In this document: in pieces, positions 51,209 through 60,652 of the stretch
Layout of the letters: every line of letters begins with the position of its first letter
Numbering within the stretch: the first letter of the stretch is position 1
Origin: Rhodococcus rhodnii NBRC 100604
GTDB taxonomy: Bacteria; Actinomycetota; Actinomycetes; Mycobacteriales; Mycobacteriaceae
NCBI RefSeq assembly: GCF_001894925.1
Contig: NZ_BCXD01000006.1
Span: 231,822-295,821 of the forward strand
Length of the DNA: 64,000 nucleotides
Direction of reading: 5' to 3'
Program-made: the position numbers and the translations under genes
Notes under the pieces: generated by a model
Told to the model about the DNA's origin: nothing
What the model saw: only the letters and a program-made list of their open reading frames with translations
Database searches by the model: none

Positions 51209-51952
51209 ATGCCGCAATTGTTGGACGGACGTACCGCTGTCGTGACGGGTGGTGCGCAGGGCATCGGATTCGCGATCGCTCGCGAGTTCGTCGACGCCGG
51301 TGCGCGTGTCGTGCTCGGCGACCTGAATCTCGATGCGGCACAGGCGGCTGCCGACGAACTCGGTGGATCGGCCGTCGCGACGGCGGTCCGCTGCGACGTG
51401 ACGGCCTCGTCCGACGTCGATGCACTGCTGGCCGCCGCCGTCGACGGGTACGGAAGCCTCGACGTCCTGGTGAACAACGCCGGCATCACCCGTGACGCGA
51501 CCATGCGCACGATGACCGAGGACGACTTCGATCTCGTGATCGACGTGCACCTCAAGGGGACGTGGAACGGAATCCGCAAGGCCGCTGCCGTCATGCGCGA
51601 GGCGAAACGCGGTGCGATCGTGAATCTCTCGTCGCTGTCGGGCAAGGTCGGCATGGTCGGCCAGACCAACTACTCGGCGGCGAAGGCCGGCATCGTCGGG
51701 ATGACCAAGGCGGCGGCCAAGGAGATGGCGCACCACGGTGTGCGCGTCAACGCCGTCGCGCCCGGACTCATCCGCTCCGCGATGACCGAGGCCATGCCGC
51801 AGAAGGCGTGGGATCAGAAGATGGCCGAGATCCCGATGCAGCGCGCGGGCGAGGTGTCCGAGGTCGCGAGCGTCGCGCTGTTCCTCGCGTCCGACATGTC
51901 CTCGTACATGACGGGCACGTGCCTCGAGGTGACCGGCGGCCGATTCATGTGA
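51209..51952 (+). CDS. SDR, 3-oxoacyl-ACP/CoA reductase type
   Basis: This 247-residue SDR has TGGAQGIG at 13-20, [18 protein letters not shown], and Y155/K159 in [20 protein letters not shown]. It is FabG-like and probably a 3-hydroxyacyl-CoA dehydrogenase in this context, since a thiolase gene follows by 45 bp and an acyl-CoA dehydrogenase is divergent. GAAAGG precedes the ATG. Confidence 0.92.
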   Translation: MPQLLDGRTAVVTGGAQGIGFAIAREFVDAGARVVLGDLNLDAAQAAADELGGSAVATAVRCDVTASSDVDALLAAAVDGYGSLDVLVNNAGITRDATMRTMTEDDFDLVIDVHLKGTWNGIRKAAAVMREAKRGAIVNLSSLSGKVGMVGQTNYSAAKAGIVGMTKAAAKEMAHHGVRVNAVAPGLIRSAMTEAMPQKAWDQKMAEIPMQRAGEVSEVASVALFLASDMSSYMTGTCLEVTGGRFM

Positions 51953-51997
51953 CGCCCCCACCGCCCCGCCTCCCGAACCCTTCCCGAAAGGCACGCC

Positions 51998-53221
<1,224 letters not shown>

Positions 53222-53222
53222 C

Positions 53223-54107
53223 TCAGACGGCGCGGTCGCGCGCGTACTCGCGCACGAGCGTGACGAACGCGCGGCCCACCGGTGAGAGTGCCGCCTCGTC
53301 GAACGCGATCCCGAACGGTCGCGCGAACCGCGGCTCGACGGGACGCACGACGGCGCGGTCCGCCGCCGACTCCGCGATGGAGCGCTCGAGCAGCGTCCCG
53401 CCGATGCCGGCGAGCACCATGGCGAGGCGCTCCTCGCGGTGCTCCGACAGCACGGCGAGCGGGGGGCGCGCTCCCGCGGACCGGATAGCCTCCTCGATCT
53501 CGTCGGCGACGGACTGCCCGCGCGGCACGAAGACCATCGGGATGCGCGGTAGTTCGGCCAGCGGGACGGGCCCGTCGGGCAGGTCGGTGCCGGGCGGATA
53601 GACGAGCCAGTACTCCTGCTCGCCGAGCACGACGACGTCGAGGTCGTCACCGGCGATCGGGAGGTGGGCGACGACGAACTCGCAGTGCCCGTCCTCGATC
53701 ACGGACGGCGCCTGGTCCTCGTCGCGAAGCTCGCCGAACCGGACGTTGACGCTGGGGTTCGCGCGCCGGAAGGCGCCGACGAGATCGACGATCGGCCCCA
53801 TCGCGGTGGGCGGGAACGCGAGGATGTCGAGCCGGCCGGTGAGCACGTCGTCGGACACCGCGAGCAGATCCTCGGCGGCGCCGACGTCGCGGACGATCTG
53901 CCGAGAGGGGCCGACCATCGTGCGGCCCGCGGAGCTGAGCACCATGCCGCGGCCGATGCGATGGAACAACTGGACGCCGAGTTCACGCTCGAGTGCCCGG
54001 AGCGCCTGCGACACGGTCGGTTGTGCGACGCCGAGCGCCGATGCGGCGCCGCCGATCCCGCGGTGCTCCACGACGGCGAGGAAGTACTCGATCTGCCGTA
54101 GCTCCAT
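53223..54107 (-). CDS. LysR-family regulator
   Basis: This 294-residue regulator begins MELRQIEYFLAVVEHRGIGG and continues AASALGVAQPTVSQALRALE, the LysR helix-turn-helix, with a co-inducer-binding domain after about residue 90. It follows the other LysR gene by eight bases and is in the same direction, so the two are co-transcribed. It converges on the thiolase gene. Possible targets are the neighbouring thiolase-SDR unit or the crotonase gene group; none is proven. Confidence 0.92.
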   Translation of the reverse strand: MELRQIEYFLAVVEHRGIGGAASALGVAQPTVSQALRALERELGVQLFHRIGRGMVLSSAGRTMVGPSRQIVRDVGAAEDLLAVSDDVLTGRLDILAFPPTAMGPIVDLVGAFRRANPSVNVRFGELRDEDQAPSVIEDGHCEFVVAHLPIAGDDLDVVVLGEQEYWLVYPPGTDLPDGPVPLAELPRIPMVFVPRGQSVADEIEEAIRSAGARPPLAVLSEHREERLAMVLAGIGGTLLERSIAESAADRAVVRPVEPRFARPFGIAFDEAALSPVGRAFVTLVREYARDRAV

Positions 54108-54115
54108 CGCTTCTC

Positions 54116-55015
54116 CTACTCGTGGTCCGTGTGAGGGTCGGCCGGGCGGCCGAACACACCGCGGGCGACCGCGACGAACGCCATCGCCGCGGGGGACGGA
54201 CGGCCCGAGCGGAGCACGAGCCCGTACTCGCGCGTGAGCGGCGGATCGATCGAGAACTGCACGGTGCGCGGGAGCTGCCCGTCGGCGACGGCGCGCGGGA
54301 CGACGGTGCCGCCCGCACCGCGGTCGACGAGTTCCCAGGTCGCGGTCGGATGCGAGCAGTCGACGACGACGTTCGACGCGCCCGGCGCGACGAGATCGGC
54401 GAGCAGCGCCGCGGTGCTCTGATCGCCCATGTCGACGACGAGGGGGAGCGCGCGCACCTGCTCTCGCGGGACGGGGTCGGGCACGCCGTCGGCGAGCGCG
54501 GGTGGCAGCGCGAGGACGAGTTCCTGCGTGCCCAGGGGGACGGTCGTGAACGGTGCGTGATCGGCCGAGAGATCGACGACGCCGACCTCCGCGTCGCCCC
54601 GTCGCAGTGCTGTCGCCACCGCCCCGGGGCCGTCGACGGCCACGATGCGCACCGTGAGATTCGGGAATCTGTCGCGGAATTCGCGCGTGAGGGTTACGAG
54701 CGGATCGATGCTGAACGCCGCGTACGTGACGACGTCGACACGACCCGATTCGAGGGTGCGGACGGCCTCGACCTTCGCCTTCGCGCGAGCGACGTCGGCG
54801 AGGATGCGCCGGGCGGCGGTGTCGAGCGTGCGGCCGGCCTCGGTCAGCTCGAGCCTGCGGCCGGTGCGGTCGAAGAGCGTCACCCCGAGCCGCCGCTCCA
54901 GGGTGCGGATCGCCTGCGACAGCGACGGCTGCGAGATGTAGAGCGACTGCGCGGCCTTGGTGATCCCGCCGTGGTCCACGACTGCGACGAAGTACGTGAC
55001 GAGATGCAGATCCAC
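54116..55015 (-). CDS. LysR-family regulator
   Basis: This 299-residue regulator begins (M)DLHLVTYFVAVVDHGGITK and continues AAQSLYISQPSLSQAIRTLE, with a C-terminal co-inducer domain. I use the GTG at 55015, which gives the standard LysR N-terminus; an in-frame ATG further upstream (55051) adds a non-conserved leader. The two adjacent LysR genes share the same style of N-terminus and may have arisen by duplication. It starts 63 bp from the end of the crotonase gene, in the same direction. Confidence 0.9.
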   Translation of the reverse strand: MDLHLVTYFVAVVDHGGITKAAQSLYISQPSLSQAIRTLERRLGVTLFDRTGRRLELTEAGRTLDTAARRILADVARAKAKVEAVRTLESGRVDVVTYAAFSIDPLVTLTREFRDRFPNLTVRIVAVDGPGAVATALRRGDAEVGVVDLSADHAPFTTVPLGTQELVLALPPALADGVPDPVPREQVRALPLVVDMGDQSTAALLADLVAPGASNVVVDCSHPTATWELVDRGAGGTVVPRAVADGQLPRTVQFSIDPPLTREYGLVLRSGRPSPAAMAFVAVARGVFGRPADPHTDHE

Positions 55016-55078
55016 GCCTCTATCGTACGGAGTCGCTGTGACCGGGAGCACCCGAGCCCTGGCGCAGTGGTCGCGCGC

Positions 55079-55840
55079 TCACCGTCCGGTCCAGCGGGGT
55101 GCGCGTTTCTCGGTGAAGGCACGGGCGCCTTCCTGCGCGTCGTCGGACGCGAACACGGGGTCGAGGTAGGCGCGCTGCGCTTCGAGCGCGTTGCGGTCGG
55201 TGTACTGCACGGCCATCGCCATGACCTGCTTGCTCGCCTTCACCGCGAGCGGTCCGTTCGCGGCGATGCGCGCGGCGAGTTCGCGCGCGGAGTCGAGCGC
55301 GGCACCGGGCTCGGCGAGCGTGTTGACGAGGCCGAAGTGGTGCGCGCGTTCGGCGCCGAGCGGATCGCCGGTGAGCGCGATCTCCATCGCGATCTGGTAC
55401 GGCAGGATCTTCGGCAGCCGAAGCAGCCCGCCCGCCGCTGCGGCGAGCCCTCGCTTGACCTCGGGGAGACCGAACTTCGCGTCGCGCGCGGCGACGATCA
55501 GATCGGCGGAGAGCGCGAGTTCGCAGCCACCGGCGAGCGCCCAGCCCTCGACCGCGGCGATCATCGGTTTCGTCGGCGGGGACGAGACGACGCCGGCGAA
55601 GCCGCGGCCGGGCAGCGACGGCCGCTCGCCGCGCGTGAATGCCTTGAGATCCATTCCGGCGCAGAATGTGCCGCCCGTCCCGGTGAGGATCGCGATCGAC
55701 AGATCGCTACGCGCCTCGAACTCGTCGATCGCTGCGGCGACGCCTTCGGCGACCTCGAGGTTCACCGCGTTCTTCGCCTCGGGGCGGTTGATGGTGATCA
55801 CGGCGACCCCGTCGGCGAACTCGGTCAGGACACTGCTCAT
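55079..55840 (-). CDS. enoyl-CoA hydratase/isomerase (crotonase family)
   Basis: This 253-residue crotonase-fold protein has NRPEAKNAVNLEVAEGVAAA, FCAGMDLKAFTRGE and GWALAGGCELALSADLIVAA, the two oxyanion-hole segments, then FGLPEVKRGLAAAAGGLLRL. Glu in LPEVKRG occupies one of the two hydratase Glu positions, while the first is Ala/Gly-rich (EGWALAGGCE), so hydratase activity is likely but isomerase activity is possible. It follows the MBL hydrolase by 16 bp in the same direction. Confidence 0.92.
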   Translation of the reverse strand: MSSVLTEFADGVAVITINRPEAKNAVNLEVAEGVAAAIDEFEARSDLSIAILTGTGGTFCAGMDLKAFTRGERPSLPGRGFAGVVSSPPTKPMIAAVEGWALAGGCELALSADLIVAARDAKFGLPEVKRGLAAAAGGLLRLPKILPYQIAMEIALTGDPLGAERAHHFGLVNTLAEPGAALDSARELAARIAANGPLAVKASKQVMAMAVQYTDRNALEAQRAYLDPVFASDDAQEGARAFTEKRAPRWTGR

Positions 55841-55856
55841 GGAAGGCTCTCCTCGT

Positions 55857-56957
55857 CTACGTGGTGGTGGTGCCGGTCGTCGCCGGGGTCTCGGCGGGGG
55901 CCGTGGCTGCGGGTCCGGTCGCGAACCAGTGCAGGGGGGATTCGTCGCAACGCCGCACGACGCCGCGGTCCGCGAGGACGACGAGGTGGGCGTGGGTCTC
56001 GCGAACGGCCATGCGGCGCAGGTCGGCCGACATCGCTGCGAACGGGCGCGACCAGGTGACCGATTCGGTGACGTCCCACGACGTCGACTCGGGCCGGTCG
56101 GCGACGACCGCGGCGATCTCGTCGAGCCGTTCCTCGTGATGTGCCAGCAGGTCTCGTGCGCGCTGCGCGATCCCGGCGAACCGGTACTCGTGCGACGGCA
56201 GTGCTTCGTAGTCGTCGGGGACGGTCACCGTGTTCGTGAGCGACGCGAGGTACTCGGCGAGCGGGTCGTCCAGCTGTCCCGGGATCACCGACACGTTCGG
56301 GCTGATGCGGGGCAGCAGGTGATCGCCGCTGAAGACGAGGCCGTGGGCGTCGTCCACGAAACACAGATGCCCCGGAGTGTGGCCGGGAGTCCAGACCGCG
56401 CGCAGGTCCCATCCGTCGAGCTGCAGCGGATCACCGTGCGAGAGCTGGACGTCCACCGTACGGCCGCCCGCGAAGCGCACCAGCGTGTGCGGGTGGGAGT
56501 CGGCGACGGGCGGGGGCGCGCCGAGCTGCCGCAACTGCCGGGCGGACCGCGTCTTCTCGTCGGTCAGGGCGGCTCGGTCGAGGTGGGTCAGGTGGTGCGC
56601 GTCGGCGCGGTGCATCGCGACGACGGCGTCGGTGTGCTCGAGCACGCGGGGCACGAGGCCGAAGTGATCGGGGTGGAGGTGGGTGACGGCGATGTAGCGC
56701 ACCTGCGACACGTCGCTGCCGATGTGCCGGAGGCCGTCCGTCAGTGCTCGCCAGGACTCGTCGCTCGCCCAGCCCGCGTCGATCAGCGCGATGCCGTCCG
56801 GCAGGGCGAGCGCGTAGACGAGGACGTAACGGAGCGGATTGCCCGGCATGGGAACGGGAATCGACCACAGGCCGGGCCGCACGTGCTCGACGGGCGGCAT
56901 GACGCGGTCGGCCCACGCCTGCTTCTGTGCGTCGCCCGTGACGCGCACGGCCGTCAT
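55857..56957 (-). CDS. MBL-fold metallo-hydrolase
   Basis: This 366-residue protein has the zinc-binding motif H93-L-H-P-D-H98 in VTHLHPDHFGLVPRVLEHTD, a later metal ligand in FSGDHLLP, and a C-terminal extension of about 100 residues. Such enzymes often hydrolyse thioesters or lactones. It lies between an acyl-CoA ligase and a crotonase, overlapping the ligase by four bases, so it may release or proofread a CoA thioester in the same pathway. The exact substrate is unknown. Confidence 0.9.
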   Translation of the reverse strand: MTAVRVTGDAQKQAWADRVMPPVEHVRPGLWSIPVPMPGNPLRYVLVYALALPDGIALIDAGWASDESWRALTDGLRHIGSDVSQVRYIAVTHLHPDHFGLVPRVLEHTDAVVAMHRADAHHLTHLDRAALTDEKTRSARQLRQLGAPPPVADSHPHTLVRFAGGRTVDVQLSHGDPLQLDGWDLRAVWTPGHTPGHLCFVDDAHGLVFSGDHLLPRISPNVSVIPGQLDDPLAEYLASLTNTVTVPDDYEALPSHEYRFAGIAQRARDLLAHHEERLDEIAAVVADRPESTSWDVTESVTWSRPFAAMSADLRRMAVRETHAHLVVLADRGVVRRCDESPLHWFATGPAATAPAETPATTGTTTT

Positions 56958-58492
56958 CGTGCACCCGCGAGCGAGTCCGACAGTTGTTCACGGAGAGTGC
57001 GTTTGAGGAGTTTACCGGTCGCACCGCGCGGCATCTCGTCGACGAACACGACCCGGCGCGGCTTCTTGAACGACGCGACCCGCTCGGCCGCGAACGCGAT
57101 GAGTTCGGCTTCCGACGGGACGACCGAGCCTGCGCGAACGCGCACGACGGCGGTGACCGCCTCGCCCCACACGATGTCGGCGACACCGACGACCGCCACC
57201 TCCGCGACGGCGGGGTGCTCGGCGAGTGCGGATTCGACCTCGACGGGATAGACGTTCTCCCCGCCCGAGATGATCATGTCCTTGATCCGGTCGGTGACGA
57301 AGAGATAGCCGCTGTCGTCGAGATGTCCCGCGTCGCCGGTCCGCAGGAAGCCGTCGTCGGTGTAGAGCTCCGCGGTCGCGTCGGGGCGCCGCCAGTAGCT
57401 GCGAGTGTTGTTGCGTGAGCGACACACGATCTCGCCGGTCTCACCCGCCGCGAGTGTCTCACCCGTCGCGGTGTCGCGGATCGAGATCTCGACGCCCGGC
57501 ATCGGTGTGCCCGCGGACGTGAGGAGTGCGGCGTGTGGCCCCGACGGATCATGGTCCTCGACGCGCAGCGCCGTGACCGACCCCGCGGTCTCCGTCATGC
57601 CGTACCGCTGCAGGAAGCCGCAGCCCAGCGCCTCGATCGCGCGGGTGAGCAGGGTCGTGGTGATCGGCGCCGACCCGTACGCGACGACGCGCAGGCTCGA
57701 CAGGTCGTGCTCGCGCGACGCCGGATCCTCGATGAGCATCTGGATCGTCGACGGCACGAGGAACATGTGACTGATGCGGTGCCGTTCGACCGTCTCGGCG
57801 ACGGCGCGAGCGTCGAACCGCGGCAGCAGGACGAGCGGAATGCCCGCCGACACGCACGACGACATCCACCCGGCGCCGGCGATGTGGAACAGCGGCATCG
57901 CGTCGAGCGCAACCGAATCGGGCCGCCAGTGATACACCGCGAAGCCGTCGGCGTCGTTGTGGAGGTTGCGGTGGGTGATGACGACGCCCTTGGGGCGGCC
58001 GGTCGTGCCCGACGTGTAGAGCTGCAGCAGCGGCGCGTCCGGGTCGGCGCCGAAGCCTGGATCGCACAGCGTGCCCGACGCCGTGAACGCGTCGAGTTCG
58101 TCGCCCGCGAGCAGGACCGTCGCGTCGGGGAGCGCCGTGCGGACTGCGTCTGCGACGGCCGTGTGCGCCGGATCGGCGACGAACACTGTGACCTCGGCGT
58201 CCACTGCGACGGCCGCGAGTTCGTGTGCGGGGAGGCGCCAGTTGAGCGGAGTGAAGATCATTCCCGCCTTCGCGCTCGCGACGAACAGTGCAGCGCCGGG
58301 GAGTCCGGTCTCGAGGGCTGCCCCGATGTGATCGCCGGGCGCGGCGACGCGAGTCAGCGCGTCCGCGAGGCGCGTCGTCAGTGCGTCGAAGGAGGCGGCG
58401 TCGAGCGAGCGCTCACCGTCGACGATCGAGAGCGCGTGGGGCTGCGTCGCAGCGAGAGTGCGTACTCGTTCGGGCAGATGCAGACCGCTCAC
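56954..58492 (-). CDS. acyl-CoA synthetase (AMP-forming)
   Basis: This 512-residue ligase has LYTSGTTGRPKGVVITHRN for AMP binding, YGMTETAGSVTAL, the hinge DRIKDMIISGGENVYPVEVE and the C-terminal catalytic Lys in RGATGKLLKRTLREQ. It makes a CoA thioester from a fatty or aromatic acid. I start it at GTG 58492 with AGGAGG five bases upstream; longer in-frame starts reach 58594 and give an unlikely leader. It leads a ligase-MBL-crotonase unit and is divergent from the CoA-transferase gene. Confidence 0.93.
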   Translation of the reverse strand: MSGLHLPERVRTLAATQPHALSIVDGERSLDAASFDALTTRLADALTRVAAPGDHIGAALETGLPGAALFVASAKAGMIFTPLNWRLPAHELAAVAVDAEVTVFVADPAHTAVADAVRTALPDATVLLAGDELDAFTASGTLCDPGFGADPDAPLLQLYTSGTTGRPKGVVITHRNLHNDADGFAVYHWRPDSVALDAMPLFHIAGAGWMSSCVSAGIPLVLLPRFDARAVAETVERHRISHMFLVPSTIQMLIEDPASREHDLSSLRVVAYGSAPITTTLLTRAIEALGCGFLQRYGMTETAGSVTALRVEDHDPSGPHAALLTSAGTPMPGVEISIRDTATGETLAAGETGEIVCRSRNNTRSYWRRPDATAELYTDDGFLRTGDAGHLDDSGYLFVTDRIKDMIISGGENVYPVEVESALAEHPAVAEVAVVGVADIVWGEAVTAVVRVRAGSVVPSEAELIAFAAERVASFKKPRRVVFVDEMPRGATGKLLKRTLREQLSDSLAGAR

Positions 58493-58660
58493 GTGTGCCT
58501 CCTGACAGCGATGTCCCAGCGTTGCGGTCTCGTGCGATCCGCCCCACCCATCGGACCACGTTGTGATCGGCACCTCAATATCGACGAGACTCATCGAGCA
58601 TGAGGGTGTGCCTATGGCGCGGGTGTTGACCCCACTGCCTACCGGGGCGAGAGTGACGAT

Positions 58661-59800
58661 GTGGACTCACTCCCGTTGGACGGCATCACGGTGGTCGCGC
58701 TCGAGCAGGCGGTGGCGGCGCCGCTCGCGACCCGTCATCTCGCCGACATGGGTGCGCGCGTCATCAAGATCGAGCGCGTCGGTGAGGGCGACTTCGCGCG
58801 CCACTACGACGACGCCGTGCACGGGCTCGCGACGCACTTCGTGTGGCTCAACCGGGGCAAGGAGTCGTTCGCGCTCGACGTCGCGACCGAGCGCGGCCGG
58901 GACCTGCTGCGGCGGCTCGTCGCCCGCGCCGACGTCTTCGTCCAGAATCTCGCGCCCGGCTCGGCGGAACGCCTCGGGTTCGGTGCGGAGACACTGCGAG
59001 CCGAGCATCCTGAGCTCGTCGTCGTGAACATGTCCGGATACGGCTCGTCCGGACCGTATCGCGACCGCAAGGCGTACGACATGCTCGTGCAGGCGGAGGC
59101 GGGACTGATCTCCGTCACCGGCACCGAGGCGGACGCGGCGAAGACGGGGGTGCCGTCGTCCGACATCGCCGCCGGAATGTACGCGCTCACCTCGATTCTC
59201 GCGGCACTGTTGCGTCGAGCGACCACCGGTGCGGGAGCGACGATCTCGGTCTCGATGTTCGATGCCACCGTCGAGTGGATGGGCCACCCGATGTACATGC
59301 GGCTCTACGGTGACCGGCAGATCGCGCGAGCCGGCGTCGGGCATGCGGCGATCGTTCCGTACGACAGGTACCCCACGAAGGACGGCGAGATCCTCATCGG
59401 CGTACAGAACGATCGAGGATGGAAGGCGCTGGTGGAGAGGGTGTTCGAGCGGCCCGATCTCGCCGAGGACCAGCGATACGCGACCAACATCGCGCGGGTC
59501 CGTGCGCGCGACGAGGTCGACGCGCTGGTCGGCGACATGGCGCGGCAGTACACCACGGCGGAACTCGACGCCCGCCTCGCCGCCGCCGGCATCCCCGCCG
59601 CCGAGATCCGCGACCTCGCGGGCGTCGTCGAACATCCCCAACTCGCGGCGCGCGACCGGTGGCGCACCGTCGACACCGAAGTCGGACCCGTCCAGGGCTT
59701 GCTGCCGCCCATGACGTTCGACGACGTCGAGATGGCGATGGGCGACGTCCCCTCGCTCGGTCAACACAACGACACGATTCTCGCCGAGTTGGGGGAGTAG
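58661..59800 (+). CDS. class III CoA-transferase (CaiB/BaiF family)
   Basis: This 379-residue protein has the family start LPLDGITVVALEQAVAAPLA and the catalytic D140 in RDRKAYDMLVQAEAG, which forms the acyl anhydride. It moves CoA between carboxylic acids. Family members have diverse substrates such as formyl, carnitine or bile-acid CoA esters. Its position opposite an acyl-CoA ligase suggests the same pathway can be entered by CoA transfer. The start is GTG at 58661; the ribosome-binding site is weak. Confidence 0.9.
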   Translation: MDSLPLDGITVVALEQAVAAPLATRHLADMGARVIKIERVGEGDFARHYDDAVHGLATHFVWLNRGKESFALDVATERGRDLLRRLVARADVFVQNLAPGSAERLGFGAETLRAEHPELVVVNMSGYGSSGPYRDRKAYDMLVQAEAGLISVTGTEADAAKTGVPSSDIAAGMYALTSILAALLRRATTGAGATISVSMFDATVEWMGHPMYMRLYGDRQIARAGVGHAAIVPYDRYPTKDGEILIGVQNDRGWKALVERVFERPDLAEDQRYATNIARVRARDEVDALVGDMARQYTTAELDARLAAAGIPAAEIRDLAGVVEHPQLAARDRWRTVDTEVGPVQGLLPPMTFDDVEMAMGDVPSLGQHNDTILAELGE

Positions 59801-59929
59801 TCATTGCTGCGCGAATCGGCATGTGCAGCACGCATTTACGGTCGAGATCCGTGCCCGAGAATCTCCCTCTGACCGCAGTGCTCACCGCTACAGTTGCGGA
59901 CGTGGGGCGGTGAGCACTCAGGGGGGCGA

Positions 59930-60652
59930 ATGATCACGGGCGGGGATTCTCCGGACGGCGACGACGGCACGGGTACGCCGCGCCTGGTCCTGGCCGGGGT
60001 GACGAAACGGTACGAGCGGGACGGGCCGCCGGTGCTCGATGACCTCCACGGCGTCTTCACGGCGTCGCGCGTGTACTGCGTTCTCGGCGCATCGGGTAGC
60101 GGAAAGACGACGTTTCTCGAATGCGCCTCAGGGCTTTCCCGGGTGTCGTCGGGGACCGTCCTGCTGTCGGGAATCGACATCACGACGCTGTCGGACGGCG
60201 CACTCGCCGGGTTCCGCAGATCCGATATCGGATTCGTGTTCCAGCAGGATTCGCTGATCGAGTCGTTGTCGCTGCTCGAGAACGTTCTGCTCCCTGCCCG
60301 CCTAGCCCGTGCGCCGATGCGCGAAGCCGAGGCGATCGCACACGAGTTACTTCGGATCGTCGGACTCGACGGCCTCGCCGCACGTCTGCCGGGCAGCCTC
60401 TCCGGCGGTCAGCGGCAGCGCGTCGGCATCGCGCGGGCACTGGTGATGCGCCCGTCGGTGGTGTTCGCGGACGAGCCCACCTCGGCACTGGACGACGGAA
60501 GCGCTGCCGATGTGCTCGGACTGCTACGAGACCTGTGCGTGTCGTACGACGCCACGGTCGTCATGGTCACCCACGACCCCCGTGCTGCACGCGCCGCCGA
60601 CGAGGTGTTCGAGCTCGTCGACGGGGCGCTGGTGTCGAGAGTTCGCCGGTGA
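59930..60652 (+). CDS. ABC transporter ATP-binding protein (MacB/LolD type)
   Basis: This 240-residue ATPase has Walker A GASGSGKT at 53-60, a Q-loop in FVFQQDSL, the signature SLSGGQRQR around 156-164 and Walker B VVFADEP at 177-183, followed by the H-loop VTHDPRA. It is of the type that powers FtsX-like permeases. I chose the ATG at 59930 with GGGGGG upstream over the longer frame. It overlaps the permease gene by four bases (GTGA), so the pair forms a transporter. No peptide or two-component gene is adjacent, so the substrate is open. Confidence 0.92.
   Translation: MITGGDSPDGDDGTGTPRLVLAGVTKRYERDGPPVLDDLHGVFTASRVYCVLGASGSGKTTFLECASGLSRVSSGTVLLSGIDITTLSDGALAGFRRSDIGFVFQQDSLIESLSLLENVLLPARLARAPMREAEAIAHELLRIVGLDGLAARLPGSLSGGQRQRVGIARALVMRPSVVFADEPTSALDDGSAADVLGLLRDLCVSYDATVVMVTHDPRAARAADEVFELVDGALVSRVRR

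Noticed and set aside
53993..56059. 688-codon plus-strand frame across the LysR and crotonase region
   Set aside because: It is antisense to two LysR genes and a crotonase with intact motifs.
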